Origin: JAFGSG01 sp964626055
Lineage (GTDB): Bacteria; Spirochaetota; UBA4802; JAFGDQ01
DNA length: 64,000 bases
Direction: 5' to 3'
Assembly: GCA_964626055.1 (NCBI GenBank)
Contig: CAZVDF010000004.1
Span: 1 to 64,000, forward strand
Under the pieces are notes generated by a model, which was not told where the DNA came from, did not search any database, and saw nothing but the letters and a program-made list of their open reading frames with translations. Below are positions 19,149-28,129 of the stretch, one piece after another. Every line of letters begins with the position of its first letter. Position 1 is the stretch's first letter. The translations under genes were made by a program, and so were the position numbers.

Positions 19149-21207
19149 ATGATTCCTGAAAACATTGTGCCCCAATCGGCAGTGTCATTTTCAGTGGCTG
19201 TTTTATCCCTGATAATGACTATCCTGCAGCTTACATTTTTTTTACGAAAAGTCAAGTTCAAATGGTTTGGCTGGAGCGCGGCCATATCTTTTTCAAGTAT
19301 GACTTACGCCTTCGGCATCTTTCTCGAATACAATACGTTCGGCTCCGTAAACCGCTTCGCGGGATTACTGGAATTTACAGCTATTATTTTTCTGATTCAT
19401 TGTTTTTACGGATTTACATTTGCCCGTTTTGAAATCGATCCAAAACGTTATCACATTATTGCCGGGATTTTTCATTTTTTAATCCTGGTATTTTTATGGT
19501 CCGGCGACTATATCGTTGCAGACACATTTGCGGCCCGCAATTTCATCGGACTGTCAAAGCCTTATAACGAACCGGCGCTTGGACCTGCCGGCATTATATT
19601 TGAACTTTATGCCGCTCTGTCAGCGGTAGTTGCAATTATAATATGGCTGATTCGCAAAAGCCCCAATATAAGACACAGGACTCCATTCCTTATAGGTATG
19701 ATATTCTGGTTTGCCTTGGGCATCCATGACGGATTGGCTTCTGTAGGTGTCCCTGCGTTTCAATATCTTATGGAATACGGCTTTTTCGGTTTTTCTATTA
19801 TTATCCTCTGGATCGTATTTGAAAGCTTTGTTGATATTTCGGCGGAGGATAAATACCGCGTTATTACTGAAGTCGTAAATGACGGCATACTGGTAATTCA
19901 AGACGGTAAAATAGTGTTCGCGAATCCGGCATGTGATAGAATAATAGGCCATCTTGCGGAAGATTCCCCGGTACAAGACCTCCTTAATTTTATTGTACCG
20001 GAATACAGGGAAAAACTTATACTTCATTATAATAATCTGCTGCGCTCAGTTGATACTCCGGATTCTTTGGTTATACATATGAAAAGAATTTATGAAGAGA
20101 AAATAGTTGAGATCAGCGGAAGCCTTATAAGCTATAGAAACATGCCGGCTATCCTCGCGGTAATGCGTGACATAACGCAAAGAACTTTGGAAGAAGAAGA
20201 GCTTAAAGAAAGTGAGGATAAAATTTTAAGATTAAAGAAGATGGAATCCCTGGCTCTTCTGGCAGGCGGCGTAGCCCATGATTTAAATAATGTTCTTTCA
20301 GGCATTGTAAGTTACCCGGAGTTGATTCTCCTTGATTTACCTAAAGACAGCACCCTCAGAAAACCGATCCAGATTATGCTGGAATCCGGACAAAAAGCAG
20401 CGGCCATTGTTCAGGACCTTTTAACCACTGCAAGAGGCATAGCAGTCCCTCAAAAAGTTCTTAATCTTAATGATATAATTTCAGAATATTTCAGATCTCC
20501 TGAATATAATAAACTTTTACAATATCATCCTGCTGTTACCGTTAAAGACAACCTGGCCTCCGATTTATTAAATATAAACGGTTCTCCTGTTCATATCGGG
20601 AAGGTTGTTATGAATCTGGTATCCAATGCCTGCGAGGCATTTGATGGCGGCGGCAATGTCGTTGTATCAAGGCGGTACGGGTTTAGGTCTCACGGTTGTA
20701 TGGAATACGATGCAGGATCACAACGGCTATATTGACGTGATTAGCGGAAATAACGGCACAAAATTCGAACTGTATTTTCCGGCAACCAGGGATTCTATCC
20801 CGGGCAGAAAATTAAAAATACCTATAAATGATTTATATGGCAGCGGAGAGATGGTCCTGGTTGTTGATGATGTAAAAAGTCAAAGGGACATTCTATGCCA
20901 TATGCTGGAGACTTTGAAATATAAAACAAAATCCGTTTCCGGAGGAAATGAAGCTATCGAATATTTAAAGGAGCATAGCGCAGATATACTTGTGCTGGAC
21001 ATGATCATGGATCCGGGGATAAATGGCCGCGAGACATATGATAGGATAAAGAAAATTCGACCCGCGCAAAAGGCCATAATCGTAAGCGGATTTGCCGAAA
21101 CAGAAGATGTAAAGAAAACGCTGGATATGGGAGCAGGCCGGTTTCTCAAGAAGCCTGTAATTCTGGAAGAGCTCGGACTGGCTGTGAAGGAAGAACTGGG
21201 GAAATAA
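19149..21207 (+). pseudogene. Hybrid histidine kinase broken by an internal deletion
   Basis: The first frame (19149 to about 20670) gives a seven-helix membrane sensor (about residues 10-225), a PAS domain, HisKA with GGVAHDLNN, and the N-box VMNLVSNACEAFDGGG. The next frame continues with GTGLGLTVVWNT and a receiver with LVLDMIMDPGING. At about 20668-20672 the sequence jumps from the VVVS strand straight to the G2 box. The G1 box (DxGxG) and the front of the ATP lid, roughly 45-50 residues, are missing and the frame changes. As written, no active kinase can be made, though a separate receiver could start inside. A true decay event or an assembly collapse are both possible. Confidence 0.8.
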
Positions 21208-21266
21208 GCAAATTGAATATATAGACTCTCTCAATGATGCCTGATCCTCACAAATATATATAAATA

Positions 21267-23051
21267 TTAATCAGTAACGCTCTTCCAGCCGCGCCGGTTC
21301 AAATCCCAATAAATGACACAACCGGCAATCAGGGCGATAAAAAGAAATACCGCGCCGACCAGTGTCTGCCGGAAGATCAGTTTCCCGATGCCGAAGAGCG
21401 TCATGTACACGAGGACGCATCCGCAAATCCAGTCCAGCAGGTTGAAAGCATTGTCGCGGGTCGGGACGATATCCCCGGATTTACGCGCAATAGGTCCCCA
21501 GAAGGACGCGCTGGGGCGGACGCGGCGGTAAAATGCCGTGAGTATCTTCTCTTTTTCCGGGGCTGTGATCATGGTTACGGCAAGCCAGATAATCGTTGAA
21601 CACGCGACCGTGATGATTACGATCCAGGCGAATTCCCGGGGATCGTCGTTGCTCATTCCCAGGTATAGCTGGAGATACAGGGAAACGAAGAAAGAGGCAG
21701 CCATCGCGGCGACCTCGCTCCAGGCATTGATTCGCCACCAGAACCAGCGGAGAATTAAAACGCTCCCTGTCCCTGCTCCGATCGCGATAAGGAATCTCCA
21801 TGCTCCGGCGATCGAATCCTGATAATATGTTACCGCGCACGAAGCCAGCATTATGAGTATTGTGGCGGTCTGCGAAACGAATACGTAATGCCTTTCCCCG
21901 CGATCTTTCACCATGAAACGCCGGTAGAGATCGTTGACAAGGTATGAAGCTCCCCAGTTCAATTGCGTTCCTATCGTCGACATATATGCCGCGGCAAAGG
22001 CCGCGATCATCACGCCGCGCAGGGCTGCGGGCAAGACCCGGGGATCAATGATCGCCATAATAAAGCCGGACTCCTTGTCCGCGATCGACGGGTAGAGAAC
22101 AAGAGAACACAGGGCCGTCAGAATCCACGGCCATGGGCGGATCGCGTAGTGAGCGATGTTGAACCAAAGGGTTGCAAGAAGGGAATGTTTTTCGTCCTTA
22201 GCGCACAGTATTCTTTGAGCAATGTAGCCGCCGCCTCCGGGCTCGGCGCCCGGGTACCAGGTCGCCCACCAGTTGACGGCAAGGTAAACGAAAAAGCTGA
22301 TCATGGGCATCCAGACTGATCCGACCTCCGGCACAAAGGACAGGATGGACCCATGCCCCTCTCCCGCGCCTTTTACGGCATCCAGTGCCGTAACTTTATC
22401 TATTAAAGCGTCCATTCCCCCGGCGGCCCGTACCGCGAAAATTGCGAGTAAAATCATCATGCCCATTTTTAACACAAACTGGAAAAGATCCGTGACCAGT
22501 ACTCCCCATAACCCGGAAAACGTCGAAATAAATGCGGTAAGAAGCATAATGACAAATACGATTATCAAAGATTCGATCTTATTAATGCCGAATATCAGCA
22601 TAAGTATTTTCACCATCGCCAGGTTGACCCAACCCATAATTATGCAGTTTACCGGCAGCCCGAGGTACAATGCGCGGAACCCGCGCAGAAATGCCGCAGG
22701 TCTGCCCGCGTAGCGTATCTCGGCAAATTCCACATCTGTCAGAACGCCGGCCCGGCGCCACAGCCTCGCGTAAAAAAAGACCGTAAGCATACCGCTCATC
22801 AGCATATTCCACCAGAGCCAGTTGCCGGCGATACCGTTCTTTGCGACCATGCCTGTGACCGCAAGCGGCGTATCCGCGGCAAAAGTAGTCGCGACCATGG
22901 ATGTTCCGGCAAGCCACCAGGAAACCTTGCGGCCGCCGATGAAATAATCTTCAGTGGAGGCAGTCGCCCGCCTGCGGTAATAAAGCCCAATCAATATATT
23001 GAACAGGAAATAGACCGCGATAGCCAGCCAATCAGTAAGAGTGAGCTGCAT
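21267..23051 (-). CDS. Sodium/solute symporter (SSS family)
   Basis: The 594-residue protein has about 13 hydrophobic segments. The SSS start is typical: DWLAIAVYFLFNILIGLYYRRR, then EDYFIGGRKVSWWLAGTSMVATTFAADTPL, the region lining the sodium and substrate sites. It should import a small organic solute with Na+. Sugar, proline or carboxylate cannot be told apart by eye; the GGR and W-rich first loop leans toward the sugar-like SGLT subgroup. GGAGGT lies five bases before the ATG. A small lipoprotein gene ends 14 bases upstream and probably shares the transcript. Confidence 0.9.
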   Translation of the reverse strand: MQLTLTDWLAIAVYFLFNILIGLYYRRRATASTEDYFIGGRKVSWWLAGTSMVATTFAADTPLAVTGMVAKNGIAGNWLWWNMLMSGMLTVFFYARLWRRAGVLTDVEFAEIRYAGRPAAFLRGFRALYLGLPVNCIIMGWVNLAMVKILMLIFGINKIESLIIVFVIMLLTAFISTFSGLWGVLVTDLFQFVLKMGMMILLAIFAVRAAGGMDALIDKVTALDAVKGAGEGHGSILSFVPEVGSVWMPMISFFVYLAVNWWATWYPGAEPGGGGYIAQRILCAKDEKHSLLATLWFNIAHYAIRPWPWILTALCSLVLYPSIADKESGFIMAIIDPRVLPAALRGVMIAAFAAAYMSTIGTQLNWGASYLVNDLYRRFMVKDRGERHYVFVSQTATILIMLASCAVTYYQDSIAGAWRFLIAIGAGTGSVLILRWFWWRINAWSEVAAMAASFFVSLYLQLYLGMSNDDPREFAWIVIITVACSTIIWLAVTMITAPEKEKILTAFYRRVRPSASFWGPIARKSGDIVPTRDNAFNLLDWICGCVLVYMTLFGIGKLIFRQTLVGAVFLFIALIAGCVIYWDLNRRGWKSVTD

Positions 23052-23065
23052 TTCAACCTCCGGGA

Positions 23066-23500
23066 TTAATGCAATTTATCCGGCACTTCCCAATCTCCGC
23101 CTTTCACTGCGCCTCTTTGTATCCTGACTGCGGCCCCGTTTATATATGTGACTGAATAATTTTCTTTCTTAGCGTATTGAAATGAGTTATTAAAATATAA
23201 TATTACTATATTTTTATCCGGATTTTTACATTGCCTTAAAACAATATCCCAGGGACCGGCCTCACCAGGCGATCCTGCGGATTTTTTTACCTCGAAATCG
23301 TACGGCTCCCCGATCGCCGCAATCGATTCACATGGATTCATACCAAGTATTACCATGCCTTCAAGAATCGCTATCCTGTTCAATTCCGTGAGATCAAGAT
23401 GGCTGTTTATGTATACATTTGCGTTCTCGAATCTTTTTTTTTCTATTGAAGAACATGATACTGTCGATATAACAATCAGAAATATAATGTATTTCATCAT
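23066..23500 (-). CDS. Small lipoprotein
   Basis: The 144-residue protein has a lipoprotein signal (MMKYIIFLIVISTVSC, lipobox cysteine C16). The mature part contains GMVILGMNPCESIAAIGEPYDFEV, which resembles the turn-rich start of BamE/SmpA-type domains, where GM is followed by a loss-of-charge helix and G-x-P. That likeness is weak. AGAGGA precedes the start. It lies directly before the symporter gene and may be a periplasmic partner, which is unproven. Confidence 0.7.
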   Translation of the reverse strand: MMKYIIFLIVISTVSCSSIEKKRFENANVYINSHLDLTELNRIAILEGMVILGMNPCESIAAIGEPYDFEVKKSAGSPGEAGPWDIVLRQCKNPDKNIVILYFNNSFQYAKKENYSVTYINGAAVRIQRGAVKGGDWEVPDKLH

Positions 23501-23861
23501 AGAATATCCTCTGTCTTTAGCATTATGTCACGATTGAAAATTCCCTTATTATGCGAGAAATAACAGTCTTATTCTGGCTGACTATAAAAAACTGCGCCGA
23601 TAATTTGATAGAATGAACTTATTTCTTCACGATTGACCGATATCTAATATTGAATATCAATAAATGCTTCCCAAATTGTCAAATTTAATTTCAAACCGAA
23701 CTATTAAATCCGCCTGACTGTCCCTGTCTCACAAAAATGCTGTTATATTTAGTTTTTTTTGTTCTTAAAAATTCAATTTATTTACAAAGTGAAGTGTAAC
23801 AGCATACTGATCATTCCCGGTTCTGTGATGAAGATATAATATATACCTGAAAAAAATAATA

Positions 23862-23890
23862 TTGACATATATTTGATCTGAATAAATATG
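23862..23890 (+). promoter_or_regulatory. Putative sigma-70 promoter
   Basis: A perfect TTGACA at 23862-23867 is followed about 17 bases later by AATATG. It precedes a short open frame with a strong ribosome site. The -10 match is poor. Confidence 0.4.
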
Positions 23891-23918
23891 AAGTAAAATA
23901 AAGAATAAAGGAGGTTTT

Positions 23919-23966
23919 ATGTTTAATATAGAGTTAAGGATGTTCCTGTTCGAGGGTGTTATTTAA
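23919..23966 (+). CDS. Possible 15-residue leader peptide
   Basis: The frame reads MFNIELRMFLFEGVI and a stop, with AAAGGAGG five bases before the ATG and a promoter-like TTGACA upstream. Nothing else in this 670-base gap (23501-24171) looks coding. It could be a leader peptide, a toxin-like small protein, or the remnant of a longer gene: another frame stays open for about 30 codons just after the stop. The protein is unrecognised. Confidence 0.3.
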   Translation: MFNIELRMFLFEGVI

Positions 23967-24171
23967 CAGAAAATTGTTTTTAAATTCGATTTATAAATAC
24001 TCCCATCTGCAGAAGCATCTTTTAATTTCTTTCGGAATAATACGTCAGTATTAAAAATTTTTATACGATCCCGAAAGAGATCCATCTGTAAAACCGGAAC
24101 AGGACATCCATCCGTTAATATAATTTTTTGAAATTATCCATCATGTAAAATATATATATACGGAGACAACT

Positions 24172-24564
24172 ATGTCCAGACACATAAAACAAAACAGCAA
24201 CGATCCTTTTACATGCGCTAACTGCGGCAGCACGGTAGTGCCCGCTGAAGGCGGCACGCAATTCCGGAATCACTGCCCTTTCTGTCTTTTCAGCTTACAT
24301 GCCGACATATGCACGGGGGACAGGAGGTCCGGGTGCCGCGGACTTATGGAGCCTATCGGTATATGGGCCGGCAAGAAGAAGGAATGGAGCATAATCCACA
24401 GATGCGTTAAATGCGGGATTATCAGGGTAAACCGCATTGCCGGCGACGACAGCGAGCTGCTGCTGATACTGCTGGCTGCAAAGCCGTTCATGACCATGCC
24501 GTTCCCGGCGGAAACATTTCTGAAGCAAATAGTCCCGCTTAATTCAAAAGGAGGAAGGCAATGA
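24172..24564 (+). CDS. RNHCP domain zinc-binding protein
   Basis: The 130-residue protein carries the RNHCP motif itself at residues 32-36. It has the cysteine pairs C15/C18, C35/C38 and C78/C81, which can bind two zinc ions. RNHCP proteins are uncharacterised; the fold suggests RNA or ribosome contact. The last four bases overlap the start of rsgA, so the two are coupled, which supports a link to ribosome maturation. GGAG lies before the ATG. Confidence 0.88.
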   Translation: MSRHIKQNSNDPFTCANCGSTVVPAEGGTQFRNHCPFCLFSLHADICTGDRRSGCRGLMEPIGIWAGKKKEWSIIHRCVKCGIIRVNRIAGDDSELLLILLAAKPFMTMPFPAETFLKQIVPLNSKGGRQ

Positions 24565-25622
24565 AACTGGAACAGCTCGGATGGAACGATTTTTTTGAGC
24601 AGGCTTATTCGCAGTACAGGAACCGCGGGCTGTCGCCGGCGAGGGTCGTTCGCGAGACCCGCCATATATACGATGTCATGTCGGAAAGCGGGAAACACAC
24701 GGTGCAGGTCAGCGGGACATTCCAGTATACCGCAGTCATGAGATCGGATTATCCTACGATCGGCGACTGGGTAGCCCTGAGCGAACACGACGGGACGTTT
24801 GTGATCGAGAAAGTCCTTGAACGCAGGACTTCCTTCTCGCGTAAAACGGCGGGCAGGGATATTGACGAGCAGGTCATTGCGGCCAACATCGACATTCTTT
24901 TCATTGTAAACGGGCTTGACGGGGGCAGAAATTTTAATCCGAGAGGAATTGAAAGATATATCGCAATGGCGCAGGAGAGCGATGCGAAGCCGTTTATTGT
25001 GCTCAACAAGTCCGATCTCTGCCAAGACAGGGATGGGGCCTTGCGCGAAGCATGTTTCCCCGGAGATATACCTGTCCATATTGTAAGCGCAGTTACAGGG
25101 GACGGTCTCGGTGAACTGATCGGGAGCTGTCCTTCCATGTCCACGATCGCTCTCGCCGGCCCGTCCGGCGTGGGGAAGTCGGCGCTCATAAATGCGCTTC
25201 TCGGAGAAGATAAGATCCGTACGGGCGCCCAGAGGCCGGATGACCTGCGCGGGAGGCATACTACTACGCACAAAGAGCTTTTTTTTCTTTCCGGCGGACA
25301 GATGCTGATCGACACTCCCGGGCTGAGAGAGCTCGGCCTGTGGACGGATGAAAGAGCAGTCAACGATGCGTTTTCGGATATCTCTGATATTGCAAAAAAC
25401 TGCAGATTCAGGAACTGCACGCATCAGACAGAGCCTGGATGCGCGGTTCTGCAAGCGTTGGCCGAAGGCGCGATCGATCGGGCGCGATACGGGAACTATC
25501 TTGAAATGAGAAACGAAATATCCTTTCTCAATTCTAAGACCGATATAAATGCGAAAATTGAAAGAAAGGCAAAAGAGAAGAAGCTTTCAAAAATCATAAA
25601 GAATTACAATAAGGATCGGTAG
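24561..25622 (+). CDS. rsgA: Small ribosomal subunit biogenesis GTPase RsgA
   Basis: RsgA is the circularly permuted GTPase that checks late 30S assembly. Visible elements are an OB-fold N-terminal domain (about 40-100), NKSD at 149-152 (the G4 motif preceding G1, as permutation requires), P-loop GPSGVGKS at 200-207, DTPG after the switch, and the zinc site C-x4-C-x-H-x5-C (CRFRNCTHQTEPGC). At 353 residues it has the normal length. The C-terminal tail is highly basic. AGGAGG precedes the ATG. It is coupled to the RNHCP gene. Confidence 0.95.
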   Translation: MKLEQLGWNDFFEQAYSQYRNRGLSPARVVRETRHIYDVMSESGKHTVQVSGTFQYTAVMRSDYPTIGDWVALSEHDGTFVIEKVLERRTSFSRKTAGRDIDEQVIAANIDILFIVNGLDGGRNFNPRGIERYIAMAQESDAKPFIVLNKSDLCQDRDGALREACFPGDIPVHIVSAVTGDGLGELIGSCPSMSTIALAGPSGVGKSALINALLGEDKIRTGAQRPDDLRGRHTTTHKELFFLSGGQMLIDTPGLRELGLWTDERAVNDAFSDISDIAKNCRFRNCTHQTEPGCAVLQALAEGAIDRARYGNYLEMRNEISFLNSKTDINAKIERKAKEKKLSKIIKNYNKDR

Positions 25623-25690
25623 ATGCAGCACAGGTGAAGCCTTATTCATAAGCTTAGAGTGCGTCTCAAAATCCGTATAAAGAAACATGC

Positions 25691-25954
25691 AATCTAAATA
25701 CTATCTATAATTTCCGAGGACTGTCTGAGGGCGCAGCCAGAGTTCCGCAGGAAATTATAGATAACGCGATGTGCGACTTTCTGTATATTGCGTAAAATTC
25801 GTTCTTCAAGGGATATAATATTCATCGATTTCAAGGCAACAAGGATGTTGCCGACCGCCGAAGAGTCCATGGATGGGGTATTTGAGGCGGGAAATTGATG
25901 AATATTATATCCCGGTAAAAGACTCGCACATCGCGTTATAGATAGTATCAGATT
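25691..25954. repeat. Large nested inverted-repeat element
   Basis: The ends 25691-25709 and 25937-25954 are inverted copies. Inside are a 14-bp stem (25702-25715 with 25750-25763), a perfect 16-bp long-range stem (25761-25776 with 25924-25939), a 23-bp stem with one G-T pair (25810-25832 with 25891-25913), and two more hairpins within it (25835-25852, and 25855-25859 with 25886-25890). Bases 25702-25709 and 25761-25763 take part in alternative pairings. No coding frame is supported, and no transposase is adjacent. The gap 25623-26074 holds nothing else. Confidence 0.8.
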
Positions 25955-26074
25955 GCCCCGCGCACACAATCCGGAACTGTAATATTAATTCAGACTTTAA
26001 TGAAAGATTTTTAGACGCGCAGTCAGATTGTATCATAGTGAATATATCAGGCTTTTTCTTTTACCGGAAGTTTA

Positions 26075-27082
26075 TCACATACACGCAGAGCCGTAATATC
26101 TTCCCATGATCGCCGGCTCCTTTTTGAATATTACTTTTTTGAATTTTTGCAAAAGCATTTTTTTATTGGCTGCGCCGTATCCGACCGCGTAGTTATATTC
26201 TTCCGGATTAACGTAAATCGTGAGCTCCTCATTCTCGCGCATGATGAGAAAGCGCTCCAGGAGTTTTCTCCATATTCCTGTAAGCACGAGCTCCCTGAAG
26301 GACTGGTGGAACGGACCCGCGACAAGCGAATCGCCGGACAACAATCCTTCGCTCGGATGCAGTCCCATTCGTATTACGTTAATCCCGCGTTCTTCAAAGA
26401 TCAGAAGGATATTTGCAGCCTGCTCAACGGTGTCTTCAAGCGTAAGCGGTGAGTACCGTTTCCCGGTATACATTTTTTCCAGCGCCGTTCCCCTGATCAC
26501 AAGAGCCGGGTACACGCGCGCGGTTTCCGGCCCCAGAGCGGCCAGGGCGCGCGCCGTTGCAGCCGCCTTTTCCGGCGTATCGCCCGGAAGCCCTAACATC
26601 ATCTGAAGTCCGAGCGATATCTCCGCTTTCTTTATTATCTCCGATGCTTTCACGACATCGTCCGCGCTATGCCCCCTCCCGGCGAGCCTCAGCACTTCGT
26701 CATCCATGGACTGCGCGCCCAGTTCAATCGCAGTAACGCCGTATTGCTTAAGAATAGATATTGCTTTCTCGTTTATATAATCCGGTCTTGTAGACAGCCT
26801 GATACCGGCGACCCTTCCGTCTTCTGCATACCTGCGGGCTGTATCCAGGTATTTTACCTGGTCTTTAACCGGAATGCCGGTAAAGCTACCCCCGAAAAAT
26901 GCGATCTCGACCCTGCTGCCTTTTTCCATTGTGGAAAGATGTGTCTCGATTATATCAACGACCTGTTCCGCTGATGGAGCGGCCTGCGATCCTGAAATTT
27001 TTTTCTGGTTGCAGAAAATACATTGATGAGGGCATCCCATGTCCGGGATAAACACCGGGATATTGTAATGTTTGGTTCGCAT
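26075..27082 (-). CDS. Radical SAM protein (Elp3-like, no acetyltransferase domain)
   Basis: The 335-residue protein binds a 4Fe-4S cluster through C17-x3-C21-x2-C24 (CPHQCIFC). It has FFGGSFTGIP, the SAM-binding GG motif, and STRPDYI and ELGAQSMDDEVL, all typical of the Elp3 and HemN-like group. It lacks the Elp3 acetyltransferase domain. Such stand-alone proteins are of unknown function, with tRNA modification the leading idea. It lies 23 bases upstream of nothing coding in its own unit; the lipoprotein gene that follows it on the plus coordinate is also minus strand. Confidence 0.85.
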   Translation of the reverse strand: MRTKHYNIPVFIPDMGCPHQCIFCNQKKISGSQAAPSAEQVVDIIETHLSTMEKGSRVEIAFFGGSFTGIPVKDQVKYLDTARRYAEDGRVAGIRLSTRPDYINEKAISILKQYGVTAIELGAQSMDDEVLRLAGRGHSADDVVKASEIIKKAEISLGLQMMLGLPGDTPEKAAATARALAALGPETARVYPALVIRGTALEKMYTGKRYSPLTLEDTVEQAANILLIFEERGINVIRMGLHPSEGLLSGDSLVAGPFHQSFRELVLTGIWRKLLERFLIMRENEELTIYVNPEEYNYAVGYGAANKKMLLQKFKKVIFKKEPAIMGRYYGSACM

Positions 27083-27105
27083 GAGTTGATATCAAATTAT
27101 GTTTT

Positions 27106-27816
27106 TCATTTTCCTGCTTTGCCCGCAACGTGGCTGAAAGTAATTTTATGGAATAATCCTTTCGCTGTCGTAATATGCGAAATGTCTTTATTTATTATAT
27201 TATCCCTGCCAAGTACATGACCCGCGCCGATTATGCGCGGCGCATAGTCTTTATCCGGGCCGCTCAGGCTGATTTCGGACATCCAGATTACTGAAGGCTG
27301 TCCGTTTACTCCGCTGAAGGCGGGAGAATCCTGACCGAGATCTTTTTTATAATAATCGTTGTAATCGAATGAAACATTGGCTTCGAGATAAAGCTCTATC
27401 TTTTTTGCATTCAGGCTTTCCGGTATCTGCATATACGCAGTGAAATTCTCTCCGGACGGCGTTGCCGAAGTAACACTATCCACGCCTGCGGCTCCGGATT
27501 TTTTCTCCTTCTTAACCATGCCATACCATACAGGCATGGCGTCCGGTCTTTCCTTCGCGCTGATCCAGTCGCTCTTCGCGCCTTTTTCGGTAACGTAAAC
27601 TGTTTTAATAAATCCGGTTGACTTTTCCTGCGCCCATACCGCGATCTGCGGATACATTTTTACTCCGAAACGCGGGTATGACTCGGTGTTAAAATTCATG
27701 CTGACTTTTATATATGATCTGGTCTGATCTATCTTATTGATATCGGAAGACGATCTCGAACATGCTGAAATCGATAAAATGCATATTGCGATAATTAATA
27801 AAAACAGGTTTTTCAT
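27106..27816 (-). CDS. Putative lipoprotein, DUF2271-like
   Basis: With the ATG at 27816 the protein has 236 residues and a lipoprotein signal (LSISAC, cysteine C19); GGAG lies about ten bases before that ATG. The mature part has PQIAVWAQEKSTGFIKTVYV and later VDSVTSATP, a pattern like DUF2271, a periplasmic family associated with iron or flavin proteins. Similarity is by motif only. The gene ends 23 bases before the radical SAM gene starts, in the same direction, and the two may be cotranscribed. Confidence 0.65.
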   Translation of the reverse strand: MKNLFLLIIAICILSISACSRSSSDINKIDQTRSYIKVSMNFNTESYPRFGVKMYPQIAVWAQEKSTGFIKTVYVTEKGAKSDWISAKERPDAMPVWYGMVKKEKKSGAAGVDSVTSATPSGENFTAYMQIPESLNAKKIELYLEANVSFDYNDYYKKDLGQDSPAFSGVNGQPSVIWMSEISLSGPDKDYAPRIIGAGHVLGRDNIINKDISHITTAKGLFHKITFSHVAGKAGK

Positions 27817-28009
27817 AATTAATACTCCGTTTAACATTTTTTTAAGGCCTTGAAGCGAAATAGCATGTCAACAGCAGGGAATTGCCCGGTGTGGAATGAG
27901 GGCGGGATGTCTGTATATTGTCCTGTACGATTGTATCGGCAGGTTGCTGCGTGGAACTCTAATGGCCCTAGTGCTTTTTTAGCCTCGAAATCCATTACCG
28001 ATTGAATAA

Positions 28010-28051
28010 AGCTAAAAAATGCAGGAAGATATAATCCTGCATTTTTTAGCT
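28010..28051 (-). terminator. Strong rho-independent terminator
   Basis: A perfect 17-bp stem (28010-28026 with 28035-28051) with an eight-base loop has long A and T runs within the stem. It lies 79 bases past the stop of the metallo-hydrolase gene (-) and before the lipoprotein gene. Confidence 0.85.
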
Positions 28052-28129
28052 CATACTGTTATATTTGATATTTAAAATATTCTAACACGACTTTTTTGAA
28101 TAAGTAGAACTAAGTCTGAACATTTTTTC

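Noticed and set aside
24270..25454. 394-codon open frame on the minus strand
   Set aside because: It lies fully antisense to the RNHCP and rsgA genes, whose domains are certain; it has no ribosome site and no known domain.
25691..25954. CRISPR array or tandem repeat
   Set aside because: The repeats are inverted and nested, not regularly spaced direct repeats; no cas gene is present.
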